From contig CAWEGV010000004.1 in NCBI GenBank assembly GCA_963808615.1, forward strand, positions 314,293 to 378,292: a DNA stretch of 64,000 nt. The letters are read 5' to 3'. Source of the stretch: Palsa-504 sp963808615. Its GTDB lineage: Bacteria; Actinomycetota; Actinomycetes; Streptosporangiales; Streptosporangiaceae. The notes beneath the pieces were generated by a model. It saw only the letters and a list, made by a program, of their open reading frames with translations. It was not told the origin of the DNA and ran no database searches. This document shows, one piece after another, positions 48,802 to 56,954 of this stretch. Numbering within the stretch: the first letter of the stretch is position 1; each line of letters begins with the position of its first letter. Made by a program: the position numbers and the translations under genes.

Positions 48802-50280
48802 TCACGGCCTGACCGCCAGAAAGGTCATCACCTGGCTGGCCGCGGCCTCGGCGGTGGCGACGCAGGCTGGTATCCCGACCCCTTCGTAGGCCGCGCCGCA
48901 GACCGCCAGGCCGGGCTGAGACGCGACCGCCGCGCGGATCCTCGCCACCCGGTCCAGATGCCCGACCGTGTACTGGGGCAGCGCACCGCCCCAGCGGGTC
49001 ACGCGGCTGGCCGCCGGCGCGCCGCGGACCCCGGTCGCCGCCGCGAACTCGGCCGCGGCCAGCGCGACCAGATCATCGTCGGCGCGCTGCAGCACCGACT
49101 CCTCGCCGATGCGGCCGACCGAGCAGCGCACGATCTCCAGCGGCTCGGTGTCACGCGCCGTCAAATCGGCCAGGTGCGGCCACTTGACGGTGGAGAACGT
49201 GACGGCCTTCACGGCCCGCCCGTCCAGGGCCGGGACCAGGTACCCGCTCCACCCGAGGGCGGCCAGGCCGGCCCCGGGACTGGCGGAGCGCGGGTAGGCC
49301 AGCGTGACGATCGCCATGCTCGCGTAGCTGATCTCGGCGAACGCCGTGACCGCGGCTGACGCGCCCGGCACTCCGGCCAGCAGCCGGCAGGCCGGCCGCG
49401 CCGGGACGGCGAGGATCACCGCGTCGGCCTCCAGCTGCTCCTCGGCGGCCGCAGATCCGACGGTGAGCCGCCAGGCCCGTCCGCCGGCCGGCCCGGGCGA
49501 CAGCTCGCGAGCCATCGAGGACGTCCGGATCTCCGCGCCCGATGCCTTGGCCAGGAAGGGGGGCAGCGCCCCCAGCCCCCCGGCGAGCGTGGTGAACACC
49601 GACCCGCCCGACCGCGTGCCCGCGGCGGGCGTGTCCTGCTGGCCGCGAGCCGGGGCCGGCAGCAGCGAGCCCGCCGCCTCGGCCAGCGACCGGTACCGCC
49701 GCGACGCGGCCGACAGCGCCGGCAGCGTGGCGTCGAAGGACAGGTCCGCCGAACGGCCCGCGTAGACCCCGCCGAGCAGCGGGTCGACCAGCCGGTCGAC
49801 CAGCTCGGCGCCGAACCGTGCTCCGACGTAGCCCGCGACCGGCACGTCGCCGTCCCTGGCCGTCGGCGGCAGCACCAGATCCTGACCGGCCCGGGCAACT
49901 CCTTCGCTGGTCAGGACCCCGGACTGAGCTAGTTCGGCCAGGTCGGACGGCACGCCCATGAACTGGCGCCGGGGCAGCGGCCGCAGCGCGCCAAGGGTCC
50001 AAATCGCCGATGACGTGGTTCCCGGCTCGACCCGCTCACCGCCGAGCCCGGCCCGGGCGATCAGCCCCGTTCCCTCCGGCCGCGTGACGAGCAGCGCCTC
50101 GGCTCCCTCGTCGACGGCGACGCCGGCGATCTCGGACACCGACAGCTTGCCGCCCAGCCGCGGCGACCCCTCCAGCACGGTGATCCGCACTGCCTCGTCC
50201 TTGAGGAAGTAGGCCGCCGCCAGCCCGGCGATCCCGCCGCCCACGATCACCACGTGAGGCCGCGCGTTCGCAGGGTCCAT
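48802..50280 (-). CDS. hemY: Coproporphyrinogen III oxidase (CgoX/HemY-type FAD enzyme)
   Basis: The 492-residue flavoprotein starts with VVIVGGGIAGLAAAYFLKD, has LEGSPRLGGKLSVSEIAGVAVDEGAEALLVTRPE, SFDATLPALSAASRRYRSLAEAAGSLL, a central substrate domain and C-terminal GLAVCGAAYEGVGIPACVATAEAAA. With chdC directly downstream it is best read as the coproporphyrinogen oxidase of the Gram-positive haem route rather than a protoporphyrinogen oxidase. It is membrane-associated in relatives. Confidence 0.92.
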   Translation of the reverse strand: MDPANARPHVVIVGGGIAGLAAAYFLKDEAVRITVLEGSPRLGGKLSVSEIAGVAVDEGAEALLVTRPEGTGLIARAGLGGERVEPGTTSSAIWTLGALRPLPRRQFMGVPSDLAELAQSGVLTSEGVARAGQDLVLPPTARDGDVPVAGYVGARFGAELVDRLVDPLLGGVYAGRSADLSFDATLPALSAASRRYRSLAEAAGSLLPAPARGQQDTPAAGTRSGGSVFTTLAGGLGALPPFLAKASGAEIRTSSMARELSPGPAGGRAWRLTVGSAAAEEQLEADAVILAVPARPACRLLAGVPGASAAVTAFAEISYASMAIVTLAYPRSASPGAGLAALGWSGYLVPALDGRAVKAVTFSTVKWPHLADLTARDTEPLEIVRCSVGRIGEESVLQRADDDLVALAAAEFAAATGVRGAPAASRVTRWGGALPQYTVGHLDRVARIRAAVASQPGLAVCGAAYEGVGIPACVATAEAAASQVMTFLAVRP

Positions 50281-50428
50281 GCCTCCAGCCTGGCAGAGGC
50301 GGCCACATGAGGTGTACGGAGGGCGCTGACGGCCGGAGGCCCAGGCGTGACCGGGGTGCGGCCGGGCCGGTGCGCGATCGTGACCAGGGCCGTGGAACCG
50401 CCGGGTGCCCGGCCATCGTCACACCCGC

Positions 50429-51424
50429 ATGCCGAACACCTTGAGCCTGAACCGCCGGCCCGCGCGGACCGTGCGCACACGACCCGCTGCCGCCGCGCTG
50501 GCCATCGGCGGTGCCATGCTCGCCGGGGGGCTGTTGCTGGCCGGATGCTCCGGCTCGGCCAGCTCCGGCGCCGCCGCTCTCCCGCCGGCGCCCGGCGTCG
50601 CCGCGCGCGCGGCACCCGGAGTCGCACTCGGCGTACCAGCTGCCTCCGCGGCAGCCGGCCGCGCCGCGAAGTCGTCCGGCGCGGGAACCACGGCCCGGCT
50701 GGCCCCGGCTAGTGACATCATCTTCACCGCGCAGCTGACCGTGCGGGCGGCCGACGTCGGTACCGCCGCCGCCCGGGCCACGCAGATCGCCGAGGGCGTG
50801 GGCGGCTATGTCTCGAACGAGAACACCTCGGCCAGCCCCGGCCACCCGTCAGCGGCCACCGCCACCGTGCAGCTGAAGATCCCGGTCGCGTCCTATCCGG
50901 CCACGCTCGGTCAGCTCGCGAGCAGTCTGGGCACCCAGTTGTCGCTGCAGCAGCAGGCCCAGGACGTCACCGGGCAGGTGGCCGACGTGAACAGCCAGGT
51001 CACCTCGTTCCAGGCGGCCATCGCTCAGCTCCGGGCGCTGCTCTCGCACGCGGGCTCGATCGGGGACCTGCTCAGCGTGCAGAACCAGATCAACGACGAG
51101 GAGTCCGCCCTGGAGGCGCTGCAGGCTCAGCAGCGGGCCCTCAGCCACGAGACCACCTACGCCACGGTGACCCTCACCATCCTGGGCCCGAAGGTCAAGG
51201 CCACGTCGGCCGTGCATCACCCCAAGGCCGCGCCCAGCCTGGCGGGCGGCCTCGGCACCGGGTGGCACGCGCTGCGGGTCACGGTGTCGTGGGTCCTCGC
51301 CTTCCTCGGCGTCGTGGCGCCGTTCGCGGCCGTGGCGGCGCTGGCCGCATTCGTGGTCTACCGGGGCAGGCGCTGGCTGATCCGCCGCAGGCCGGCGGCC
51401 AGGCCGGCTTCGCCGGAGAACTAG
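50429..51424 (+). CDS. DUF4349 lipoprotein
   Basis: The protein of about 331 residues has a lipoprotein signal (LLLAGC, lipidated Cys about 40), an Ala/Gly-rich linker and a DUF4349 domain (IIFTAQLTVRAADVGTAAARATQIAEGVGGYVSNE). A coiled coil follows (VADVNSQVTSFQAAIAQLRALLSHAGSIGDLLSVQNQINDEESALEALQAQQ), then a C-terminal transmembrane helix (about 285-310) with an Arg-rich tail. The exported domain function is unknown. ATG 50429 is preferred to 50405. The last 17 bases of the gene, with the stop, are duplicated in tandem just after it. Confidence 0.85.
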   Translation: MPNTLSLNRRPARTVRTRPAAAALAIGGAMLAGGLLLAGCSGSASSGAAALPPAPGVAARAAPGVALGVPAASAAAGRAAKSSGAGTTARLAPASDIIFTAQLTVRAADVGTAAARATQIAEGVGGYVSNENTSASPGHPSAATATVQLKIPVASYPATLGQLASSLGTQLSLQQQAQDVTGQVADVNSQVTSFQAAIAQLRALLSHAGSIGDLLSVQNQINDEESALEALQAQQRALSHETTYATVTLTILGPKVKATSAVHHPKAAPSLAGGLGTGWHALRVTVSWVLAFLGVVAPFAAVAALAAFVVYRGRRWLIRRRPAARPASPEN

Positions 51425-51440
51425 CTTCGCCGGAGAACTA
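51407..51440. repeat. 17-bp tandem duplication of the DUF4349 gene end
   Basis: GCTTCGCCGGAGAACTA occurs at 51407-51423 and again directly at 51424-51440. The first copy holds the last codons and most of the TAG stop of the DUF4349 gene; the second adds the same again behind the stop. Confidence 0.9.
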
Positions 51441-51457
51441 GCAGGGAAGCGGGAACC

Positions 51458-51535
51458 TCAGGACCGGGCCGTTTCGGGTTCCGTCAGGACCGGGCCGTTT
51501 CAGGTTCCGTCAGGACCGGGCCGTTTCGGGTTCCG
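51458..51535. repeat. Three 26-bp tandem repeats at the end of hemE
   Basis: A 26-bp unit beginning TCAGGACCGGGCCGTTTC and ending TTCCG occurs at 51458-51483, 51484-51509 and 51510-51535, with a single G to A change in the middle copy. The copy at 51510 contains the hemE stop (TCA on the + strand) and its last codons (PEPETARS). The other two are downstream copies carrying the same stop. Confidence 0.92.
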
Positions 51536-52571
51536 GCCGGATCGACTCGGCGTGCACCAGGTCAGTGAGCCTGGTCAGCACGCCGGGGTCGGTTTCCGGC
51601 AGCACGCCATGGCCCAGGTTGAACACGTGTCCCTCCGCCGTGCGACCACGTGCGAGCACGTCCTTGGCCCGTTCTTCGATGATCTCCCAGGGAGCCAGCA
51701 GGACCGCCGGGTCCAGGTTGCCCTGCAGGGCCTTGCCCGGTTCCACCCGCCGCGCGGCCTCATCAAGCGGGATCCGCCAATCGACCCCGACCACGTCGGC
51801 GCCGGCTTCTCCCATCAGCCCCAGCAGCTCACCGGTTCCCACCCCGAAGTGAATGCGCGGTATGCCCGAGGACCCGAGCGCGGCGAAGATCCGGCTGGTA
51901 TGCGGCAGGATCGCGTGCCGGTAGTCATCTGGCGCGATCACGCCGACCCACGAGTCGAAGAGCTGGACGGCCGAGGCACCCGCCGCGACCTGGATCTGCA
52001 GGAACGAGGTCGTGATGTCGGCGAGACGGCCGAGCAGCGCGCTCCACAGCTCCGGGTCGCCGTACATCAGCGCCTTGGTCCGGTCGTGATTCTTGGACGG
52101 TCCCCCTTCCACCAGGTAGGACGCGAGGGTGAACGGGCCGCCCGCGAAACCGATCAGCGGGCGACCGTCGAGCTCGGCCAGGAGCATCTGGACCGCCTCG
52201 GTGACGTAGGGCACGTCACCGGGCTCGAGCGCGCGCAGCCGCCCCAGGTCCGCCGAGCTCCGCACCGGAGTGGCCACCACCGGGCCGACGCCCGGCTTGA
52301 TGTCGACGTCGATTCCCACCGCGCGCAGCGGTACCACGATGTCACTGAACAAGATGGCCGCATCCACGTCATGCCGGCGGAGCGGCTGCATGGTGATCTC
52401 GGTGATCAGCTCGGGACGAGTGCACGAATCGAGCATCGAGACGCCCTTGCGGACCTTGCGGTACTCGGGCAGCGAGCGGCCTGCCTGCCGCATGTACCAG
52501 ACCGGCGTGTACGGAACTGGCTGCCGCCTGCAGGCCTGCAGGAAGGCGGATTTCACCGGGCGCACGGTCAC
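51510..52571 (-). CDS. hemE: Uroporphyrinogen decarboxylase
   Basis: The 353-residue enzyme has the HemE signatures PVWYMRQAGRSLPEYR near the N-terminus, ILFSDIVVPLRAVGIDVD, GFAGGPFTLASYLVEGGPSKNH, FDSWVGVIAPDDY, IHFGVGTGELLGLM and LQGNLDPAVLLAP. It decarboxylates the four acetates of uroporphyrinogen III to give coproporphyrinogen III, the substrate for HemY here. GTG at 52571 (VTVRPVKSAFLQACRRQ) matches family starts; the frame is open to 52649. The final residues RPEPETARS come from a unit of the tandem repeat at its 3' end. Confidence 0.95.
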   Translation of the reverse strand: MTVRPVKSAFLQACRRQPVPYTPVWYMRQAGRSLPEYRKVRKGVSMLDSCTRPELITEITMQPLRRHDVDAAILFSDIVVPLRAVGIDVDIKPGVGPVVATPVRSSADLGRLRALEPGDVPYVTEAVQMLLAELDGRPLIGFAGGPFTLASYLVEGGPSKNHDRTKALMYGDPELWSALLGRLADITTSFLQIQVAAGASAVQLFDSWVGVIAPDDYRHAILPHTSRIFAALGSSGIPRIHFGVGTGELLGLMGEAGADVVGVDWRIPLDEAARRVEPGKALQGNLDPAVLLAPWEIIEERAKDVLARGRTAEGHVFNLGHGVLPETDPGVLTRLTDLVHAESIRPEPETARS

Positions 52572-52739
52572 GTCAGGGATCGTCTCACACAGGCGCACGT
52601 CGGGGCAGGGCCCGGTCGCTACCTTCAGACACGCCGCCGCAGATCCCACGAATCCCCGGCTGGCCGTGCCACTATCGGCAGCAACTCCGAATTACCCGAT
52701 GCCCGTCCCGGGTTGCGCCGCACCGAGGAGGTCGCCAGG

Positions 52740-52940
52740 ATGACGCAGCTGACCAGGTATTGCGCCGGATGCAGCGGCGAGCGGCTGTTCGAGCAGATGC
52801 ACGCATCCCCGGCCGGCTGCCCGGATGTCCCGGACGGCGAGTGCCCGGAGTGGGGTTGTTCGGTGTGCGGCGATGCCCTGCTCATCGGCCCGCCGGTACG
52901 CGAGCATGTCACCAGCGGCAGCACGTCAAGGGCCGCGTAA
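52740..52940 (+). CDS. Small Cys-rich, zinc-ribbon-like protein
   Basis: This 66-residue protein begins MTQLTRYCAGCSGERLFEQ and continues CPDVPDGECPEWGCSVCGDALLIG. The paired CxxC groups suggest a zinc ribbon. It has a strong GAGGAGG ribosome-binding site eight bases before the ATG at 52740. It stands alone between hemE and DUF3000 genes, divergent from hemE. Function unknown. Confidence 0.72.
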   Translation: MTQLTRYCAGCSGERLFEQMHASPAGCPDVPDGECPEWGCSVCGDALLIGPPVREHVTSGSTSRAA

Positions 52941-53045
52941 CCGGACCAACAGATCCCTGCTGGTTCTAGGCTTAACTAGAACCAGTCAACTCGCATGAAA
53001 CCTGGTGTTTGGGCATGAATCTACGCGGCGTCGCGTGAGAAGCGG

Positions 53046-53846
53046 ATGAGCGACACGTACGCTCGGGTCATGATGCCAGCTAACGGGCCAGGAGATCGGC
53101 GCACCACGCGACCGAAGGCGGCGCGGCGGTCGGGTACCACGCCCGCCCCGGCCGCAGCGTCCCCGCAGGCTCGCCGCACGTCGGCGGGAAGCGCAAGCCG
53201 GCTCACGGAGGGTTCTCCCGCGGAGGCGACGTTCGCGGCGGCCGTGGCCGCCTTCAAGGCGGGCCGGGACGCCCAGTCCGATCGCGACCTGTTCTTCGAG
53301 GACGTCCAGGCCCCGAAACGCCTGGCGCCTTACGCCACGGCCATAGCAGCTACCATCCAGCGGGACGGCGCGGACGTGGCCTGGGGGCGGCTGGTGCTGC
53401 TCTACGATCCGGACGGCCAGGAAGGCTGGGATGGCGCATTCCGGCTGGTGGCCTACATCCGCGCCGAGGTGGAACCGGAGATCGCGGCCGATCCGCTGCT
53501 CGGCGAGGTCGGCTGGAGCTGGCTGAGCGAAGCCCTTGACACGCGCGTGCCCGGCTACGCGCAGCCGAGCGGCACGGTGACCAGGGTCATCACAGAAGGC
53601 TTCGGGGCCAAGCGGGACGAGCTTCCGCTCACCGGTTTCGAGCTGCGGGCCTCCTGGTCTCCGGCCGGGCCCTCCGGGGCTGACGCGGCTGGCGGGGCTG
53701 GCGCGCGGAAGCGAGCGGCCGGGAGCGGCGGCAGCGACCTGGAATCCCTCGACCTGTCGGCGCACATCTCGGCCTGGTGCGATTGCCTGTCCGCCGCGGC
53801 TGGCCTGGAACCGCAAGGCACGCGGGCGCTGCGGCCTCCGGGGTGA
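53046..53846 (+). CDS. DUF3000 family protein
   Basis: The 266-residue protein carries DUF3000 from about residue 55 to the end (FEDVQAPKRLAPYATAIAATI, GRLVLLYDPDGQEGWDGAFRLVAYIRAEVEPEIAADPLL, GWSWLSEALD, GTVTRVITEGFG). The N-terminal 50 residues are disordered (Ala/Thr/Arg/Pro). The family is actinobacterial and of unknown function, usually found between hemE and RNase D, as here. Its TGA overlaps the GTG of the RNase D gene. Confidence 0.9.
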   Translation: MSDTYARVMMPANGPGDRRTTRPKAARRSGTTPAPAAASPQARRTSAGSASRLTEGSPAEATFAAAVAAFKAGRDAQSDRDLFFEDVQAPKRLAPYATAIAATIQRDGADVAWGRLVLLYDPDGQEGWDGAFRLVAYIRAEVEPEIAADPLLGEVGWSWLSEALDTRVPGYAQPSGTVTRVITEGFGAKRDELPLTGFELRASWSPAGPSGADAAGGAGARKRAAGSGGSDLESLDLSAHISAWCDCLSAAAGLEPQGTRALRPPG

Positions 53847-55111
53847 GGGTGAGCGCAGGCCGACAGGTCGGCGAATCCGGCGCGTCCATCCCGTTGCTCG
53901 AGCCTCGGGACGGCCTGCCTTCCGTCGTGGAAACCGACGCGGCCCTGGCCGAGGCCACCGACCGGCTCGCGGGCGGCCAGGGGCCCGTCGCGGTTGACGC
54001 GGAACGGGCCTCCGGCTATCGCTACGGCCAGCGGGCCTACCTCGTCCAGCTGCGCCGCGCCGGGACGGGTACGGTGCTCATCGATCCGATCGCCTGCCCC
54101 GAGCTTTCCGGTGTGGATGCCGCGCTGCAGGACGTGGAGGTCATCTTGCACGCGGCGTCACAGGACCTGCCCTGCCTGGCCGAGGTCGGCTACCGGCCAC
54201 GGCAGCTGTTCGACACCGAGCTGGCCGGGCGGCTGCTCGGCTACCCGAGGGTGGCCCTCGGCACGCTCGTCGAGGAAGTTCTCGGGTTCCACCTGGAGAA
54301 GGGCCATTCTGCGGCCGACTGGTCGGCCCGCCCGTTGCGGGACGAGCTGCTGCGGTATGCGGCACTCGACGTCGAGGTGCTGATCGAGCTGCGTGACGCG
54401 CTCGCGGCCGCACTCGCCGAGCAGGGCAAGACCGAATGGGCCCGCCAGGAATTCGCGACGGTGCTCGCCGCCACGCCCGCCGCGGCGCGGCCGGATCCGT
54501 GGCGCCGCACCTCGGGTATCCACCGGGTGTCGTCCCGCCGCGGGCTGGCCGTGGTGCGCGAGCTGTGGACGGCCAGGGACCGGATCGCCCGGGCCGCGGA
54601 CCTGTCACCGCGGCGTGTCCTGCCGGACGCCGCGATCGTCGAGGCAGCCAGGCAGTTCCCGGTCAGCTCCGGGCAGCTGTCGCGGATCAGCGGCTTCACC
54701 GGCCGCCAGGCCCGGCGGTACGAGAGGGAATGGCTGGCGGCGACCGGGCGGGCCCGGGCCAGCGCCGACAGCGAACTGCCGGACGCCACCGGCGGGCAGG
54801 TGCCCAACGGGCCGCCGCCCGCACATCGCTGGGCCGAGCGCGATCCCGCCGCCGCGGCTCGCCTGACGGCGGCGCGCACGGCGGTGGCGGCCATCGCCGA
54901 AGCCAGTAGGCTCCCAGTGGAGAACCTGCTCGCTCCAGATGCCCTGCGCAGGCTCAGCTGGGATCCCCCGGAGCCGTGCGACGCCGAAGCGGTGAGCCTG
55001 GCGCTCGCCAGCTACGGAGCACGGCTGTGGCAGATCGAGCTCACCGCGGGGCCCATCGCCCAGGCGCTGAATTCCCGGCGCAGCGAGGCAGTGAACACGG
55101 AAGACGGCTGA
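53843..55111 (+). CDS. rnd: Ribonuclease D-type 3'-5' exonuclease with HRDC domain
   Basis: The 422-residue protein has a DEDDy exonuclease: VAVDAERASG (Asp and Glu), HAASQDLPCLAEVG (Asp), and LLRYAALDVEVLIEL (Tyr and Asp). HRDC-like helical segments follow around 225-290 and in the C-terminal third. It trims 3' ends of structured RNAs such as tRNA precursors. GTG at 53843 overlaps the DUF3000 stop (GTGA); a GTG two codons later is an alternative. DedA follows after two bases. Confidence 0.9.
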   Translation: MRVSAGRQVGESGASIPLLEPRDGLPSVVETDAALAEATDRLAGGQGPVAVDAERASGYRYGQRAYLVQLRRAGTGTVLIDPIACPELSGVDAALQDVEVILHAASQDLPCLAEVGYRPRQLFDTELAGRLLGYPRVALGTLVEEVLGFHLEKGHSAADWSARPLRDELLRYAALDVEVLIELRDALAAALAEQGKTEWARQEFATVLAATPAAARPDPWRRTSGIHRVSSRRGLAVVRELWTARDRIARAADLSPRRVLPDAAIVEAARQFPVSSGQLSRISGFTGRQARRYEREWLAATGRARASADSELPDATGGQVPNGPPPAHRWAERDPAAAARLTAARTAVAAIAEASRLPVENLLAPDALRRLSWDPPEPCDAEAVSLALASYGARLWQIELTAGPIAQALNSRRSEAVNTEDG

Positions 55112-55113
55112 GC

Positions 55114-55998
55114 ATGGGCATTCTGGCCAGCGGGGTCCCCGCCGCGATGGCCCCGCTACCTGGCTTCCTCAACTCCGTGGCCGGCCCGGTCGAGCACTAC
55201 GGCTACTGGGCCATCGCCTTGCTGTTGCTGCTGGAGAACATCGGCATCCCGGTGATTCCCGGTGAGCTGGCGATGATCACCGGGGCCATCTTCGCCGGGA
55301 CCGGCCGGGCCGGCCTGAACGTCGTCGGAGTCGGCATCGTCGCGGTCACCGCGGCGATCGTCGGGGCCGAGATCGGTTACCTGGTCGGCCGGTTCGCGGG
55401 TCGCGAGCTGATCCTGCACTACGGCAAGTACGTCTTTATCAGACCGCACCACCTTGAGCGGGCCGAGGCGATCGTCGACCGCTACGGCGGCATTGTCGTG
55501 ATCATCGCCAGGTTCATCGTGGGGCTACGCGAGGCCAACGGGATCATCGCGGGCATCAGCCAGATGCGCGTGCTCACCTTCACCTTCTTCAATGTGATCG
55601 GGGCGTGCGCCTGGGTCGCCACCTGGGTGACGCTCGGATATGCGGCGGGCGACCACATCGACACGATCTACCGCGACGTCAACCGCTACGCGCTCTATTT
55701 GCTCCTGGCTCTGGCCATCGCGCTGGTCAGCTACATCGGCTGGCGCCTGGTGCGTCGCCGCCTCCAGGCCGACGACAACCCAGAAGCTCCTGAACCTCCT
55801 AGCACCCAAAAGTCTCCTGGGTCTCAGAAGTCTCCTGGGACTCAAGAAACTCCCGCAGCACATCAGGAGATTCCTGCACCAGATCAGGAATCGCTGGCAC
55901 CAGACCAGGGATCGCTGGCACCAGATCAGGAATGGCCTGCACCACATCAGGAAACCCCTGCGGCTCAAGAGAGCCGCGGAATTCAGGAGAGCTCGTAG
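55114..55998 (+). CDS. DedA-family membrane protein with a repetitive C-terminal tail
   Basis: The 294-residue protein is a DedA/VTT protein: YWAIALLLLLENIGIPVIPGELAMITGAIFAG, GAEIGYLVGRFAGRELILHYGKYVF, VDRYGGIVVIIARFIVGLREANGIIAGISQM (the conserved R-x-x-P-x-x-R region with R replaced positions), and further helices to about 215. DedA proteins are thought to move lipid carriers across the membrane. After residue 225 there is a hydrophilic tail of about 65 residues made of degenerate heptads (PAPDQES, LAPDQGS, LAPDQEW, PAPHQET). The last 16 bases overlap the convergent mutT1 gene. Confidence 0.88.
   Translation: MGILASGVPAAMAPLPGFLNSVAGPVEHYGYWAIALLLLLENIGIPVIPGELAMITGAIFAGTGRAGLNVVGVGIVAVTAAIVGAEIGYLVGRFAGRELILHYGKYVFIRPHHLERAEAIVDRYGGIVVIIARFIVGLREANGIIAGISQMRVLTFTFFNVIGACAWVATWVTLGYAAGDHIDTIYRDVNRYALYLLLALAIALVSYIGWRLVRRRLQADDNPEAPEPPSTQKSPGSQKSPGTQETPAAHQEIPAPDQESLAPDQGSLAPDQEWPAPHQETPAAQESRGIQESS
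55810..55965 (+). repeat. Tandem 18-bp and 21-bp repeats encoding the DedA tail
   Basis: Two 18-bp units beginning AAGTCTCCTGGG lie at 55810-55827 and 55828-55845. Four 21-bp units of type ATCAGGAATCGCTGGCACCAG follow at 55862-55882, 55883-55903, 55904-55924 and 55925-55945, with a partial one to 55965. Because unit lengths are multiples of three, gain or loss of a unit keeps the frame. Confidence 0.85.
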
Positions 55999-56924
55999 CG
56001 CTCCAGGCCAGCCAGCTCCCCAGCGGCGGCGACGTGCACCACGTAGAAGGCGCCCTTGGGCAGCGATGACTCAGATTCGGGCTCGGGCCGGGGCGAGCCG
56101 AGCGCTGAGCACGCCGCCGCCAGCGCCACCGGCAGGTTCTCCCGGTGCAGGCACAGGACCGTCGGCTCCGCGGCCGCCACGAGGCCACGGACAAGGTGCC
56201 GGAGGCTGTCAGCCTGGTCCGTTCGGTCAGAAGAAAGATCGTCGGCCCCTGGCACCGCCAATGCGGCCTCAGCCTCGACGGATCCGCCGAACGCTGCCGC
56301 GTACGGGTGCACGGTCTGGATGCATCGCCGCGCGGCCGAACTGATCACCCGGGCGCGGGGCGCGAAGCAGGACAGCAAGTCGGCCAGGAGCACCGCGTCC
56401 CTCGCGCCCTCGGCGTCCAGCGGCCGGAGCAGGTCATCCCCGGGCCAGCTGCCCTTCTGGCCCGCGGAGGCGTGCCTGACCAGGATCAACGGCACCGTCC
56501 TGCGTGGCCTCAGGCTCGCGATCACGTCCGCGTCGTGCGAGTAGCTGAGCCGCCCCCGTTCCTGCGGCCACGGCAGCCAGGCCACGGCGTCGATCTCGTG
56601 ACTGGCCGCGGCCTGATCGCCCGCGCTGAATGCCGACCAGTAGTCGACCTGCTTGGGCCGGGCGCCGACCAGGTATTCGGCCGTCCGCAGCCGGGGGCCG
56701 AGCACCGGGCGCACGCTGGTCTCCTCGTGAACCTCCCGCACCACGGTGAGCAGCACGTGCTCGCCCGGCTCGCGCTTGCCCTTGGGCAACGACCAGTCGT
56801 CGTACTTGGGCCGGTGCACCAGCAGCACCTCGACCGCATCTGGCTGGTGTGACGCGGGACGCCATACCACCGCCCCGGCCGCCAGGATGGACTCACTCAC
56901 CGGTTCGGGATCACCGCCCGGCAC
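55983..56924 (-). CDS. mutT1: MutT1-like protein: Nudix hydrolase fused to histidine phosphatase
   Basis: The 313-residue protein joins a Nudix domain, with box GKREPGEHVLLTVVREVHEET near 49-70, to a C-terminal histidine-phosphatase domain with LVRHASAG. This is the layout of mycobacterial MutT1, which hydrolyses 8-oxo-GTP/dGTP or diadenosine polyphosphates. It lies downstream of ppk on the same strand with a 30-base gap. That pairing is common in actinomycetes and suggests joint handling of phosphate-rich nucleotides. Confidence 0.92.
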   Translation of the reverse strand: MPGGDPEPVSESILAAGAVVWRPASHQPDAVEVLLVHRPKYDDWSLPKGKREPGEHVLLTVVREVHEETSVRPVLGPRLRTAEYLVGARPKQVDYWSAFSAGDQAAASHEIDAVAWLPWPQERGRLSYSHDADVIASLRPRRTVPLILVRHASAGQKGSWPGDDLLRPLDAEGARDAVLLADLLSCFAPRARVISSAARRCIQTVHPYAAAFGGSVEAEAALAVPGADDLSSDRTDQADSLRHLVRGLVAAAEPTVLCLHRENLPVALAAACSALGSPRPEPESESSLPKGAFYVVHVAAAGELAGLERYELS

Positions 56925-56954
56925 GTCATCGGCGGGATGTGGCCGGCCTTGCCG

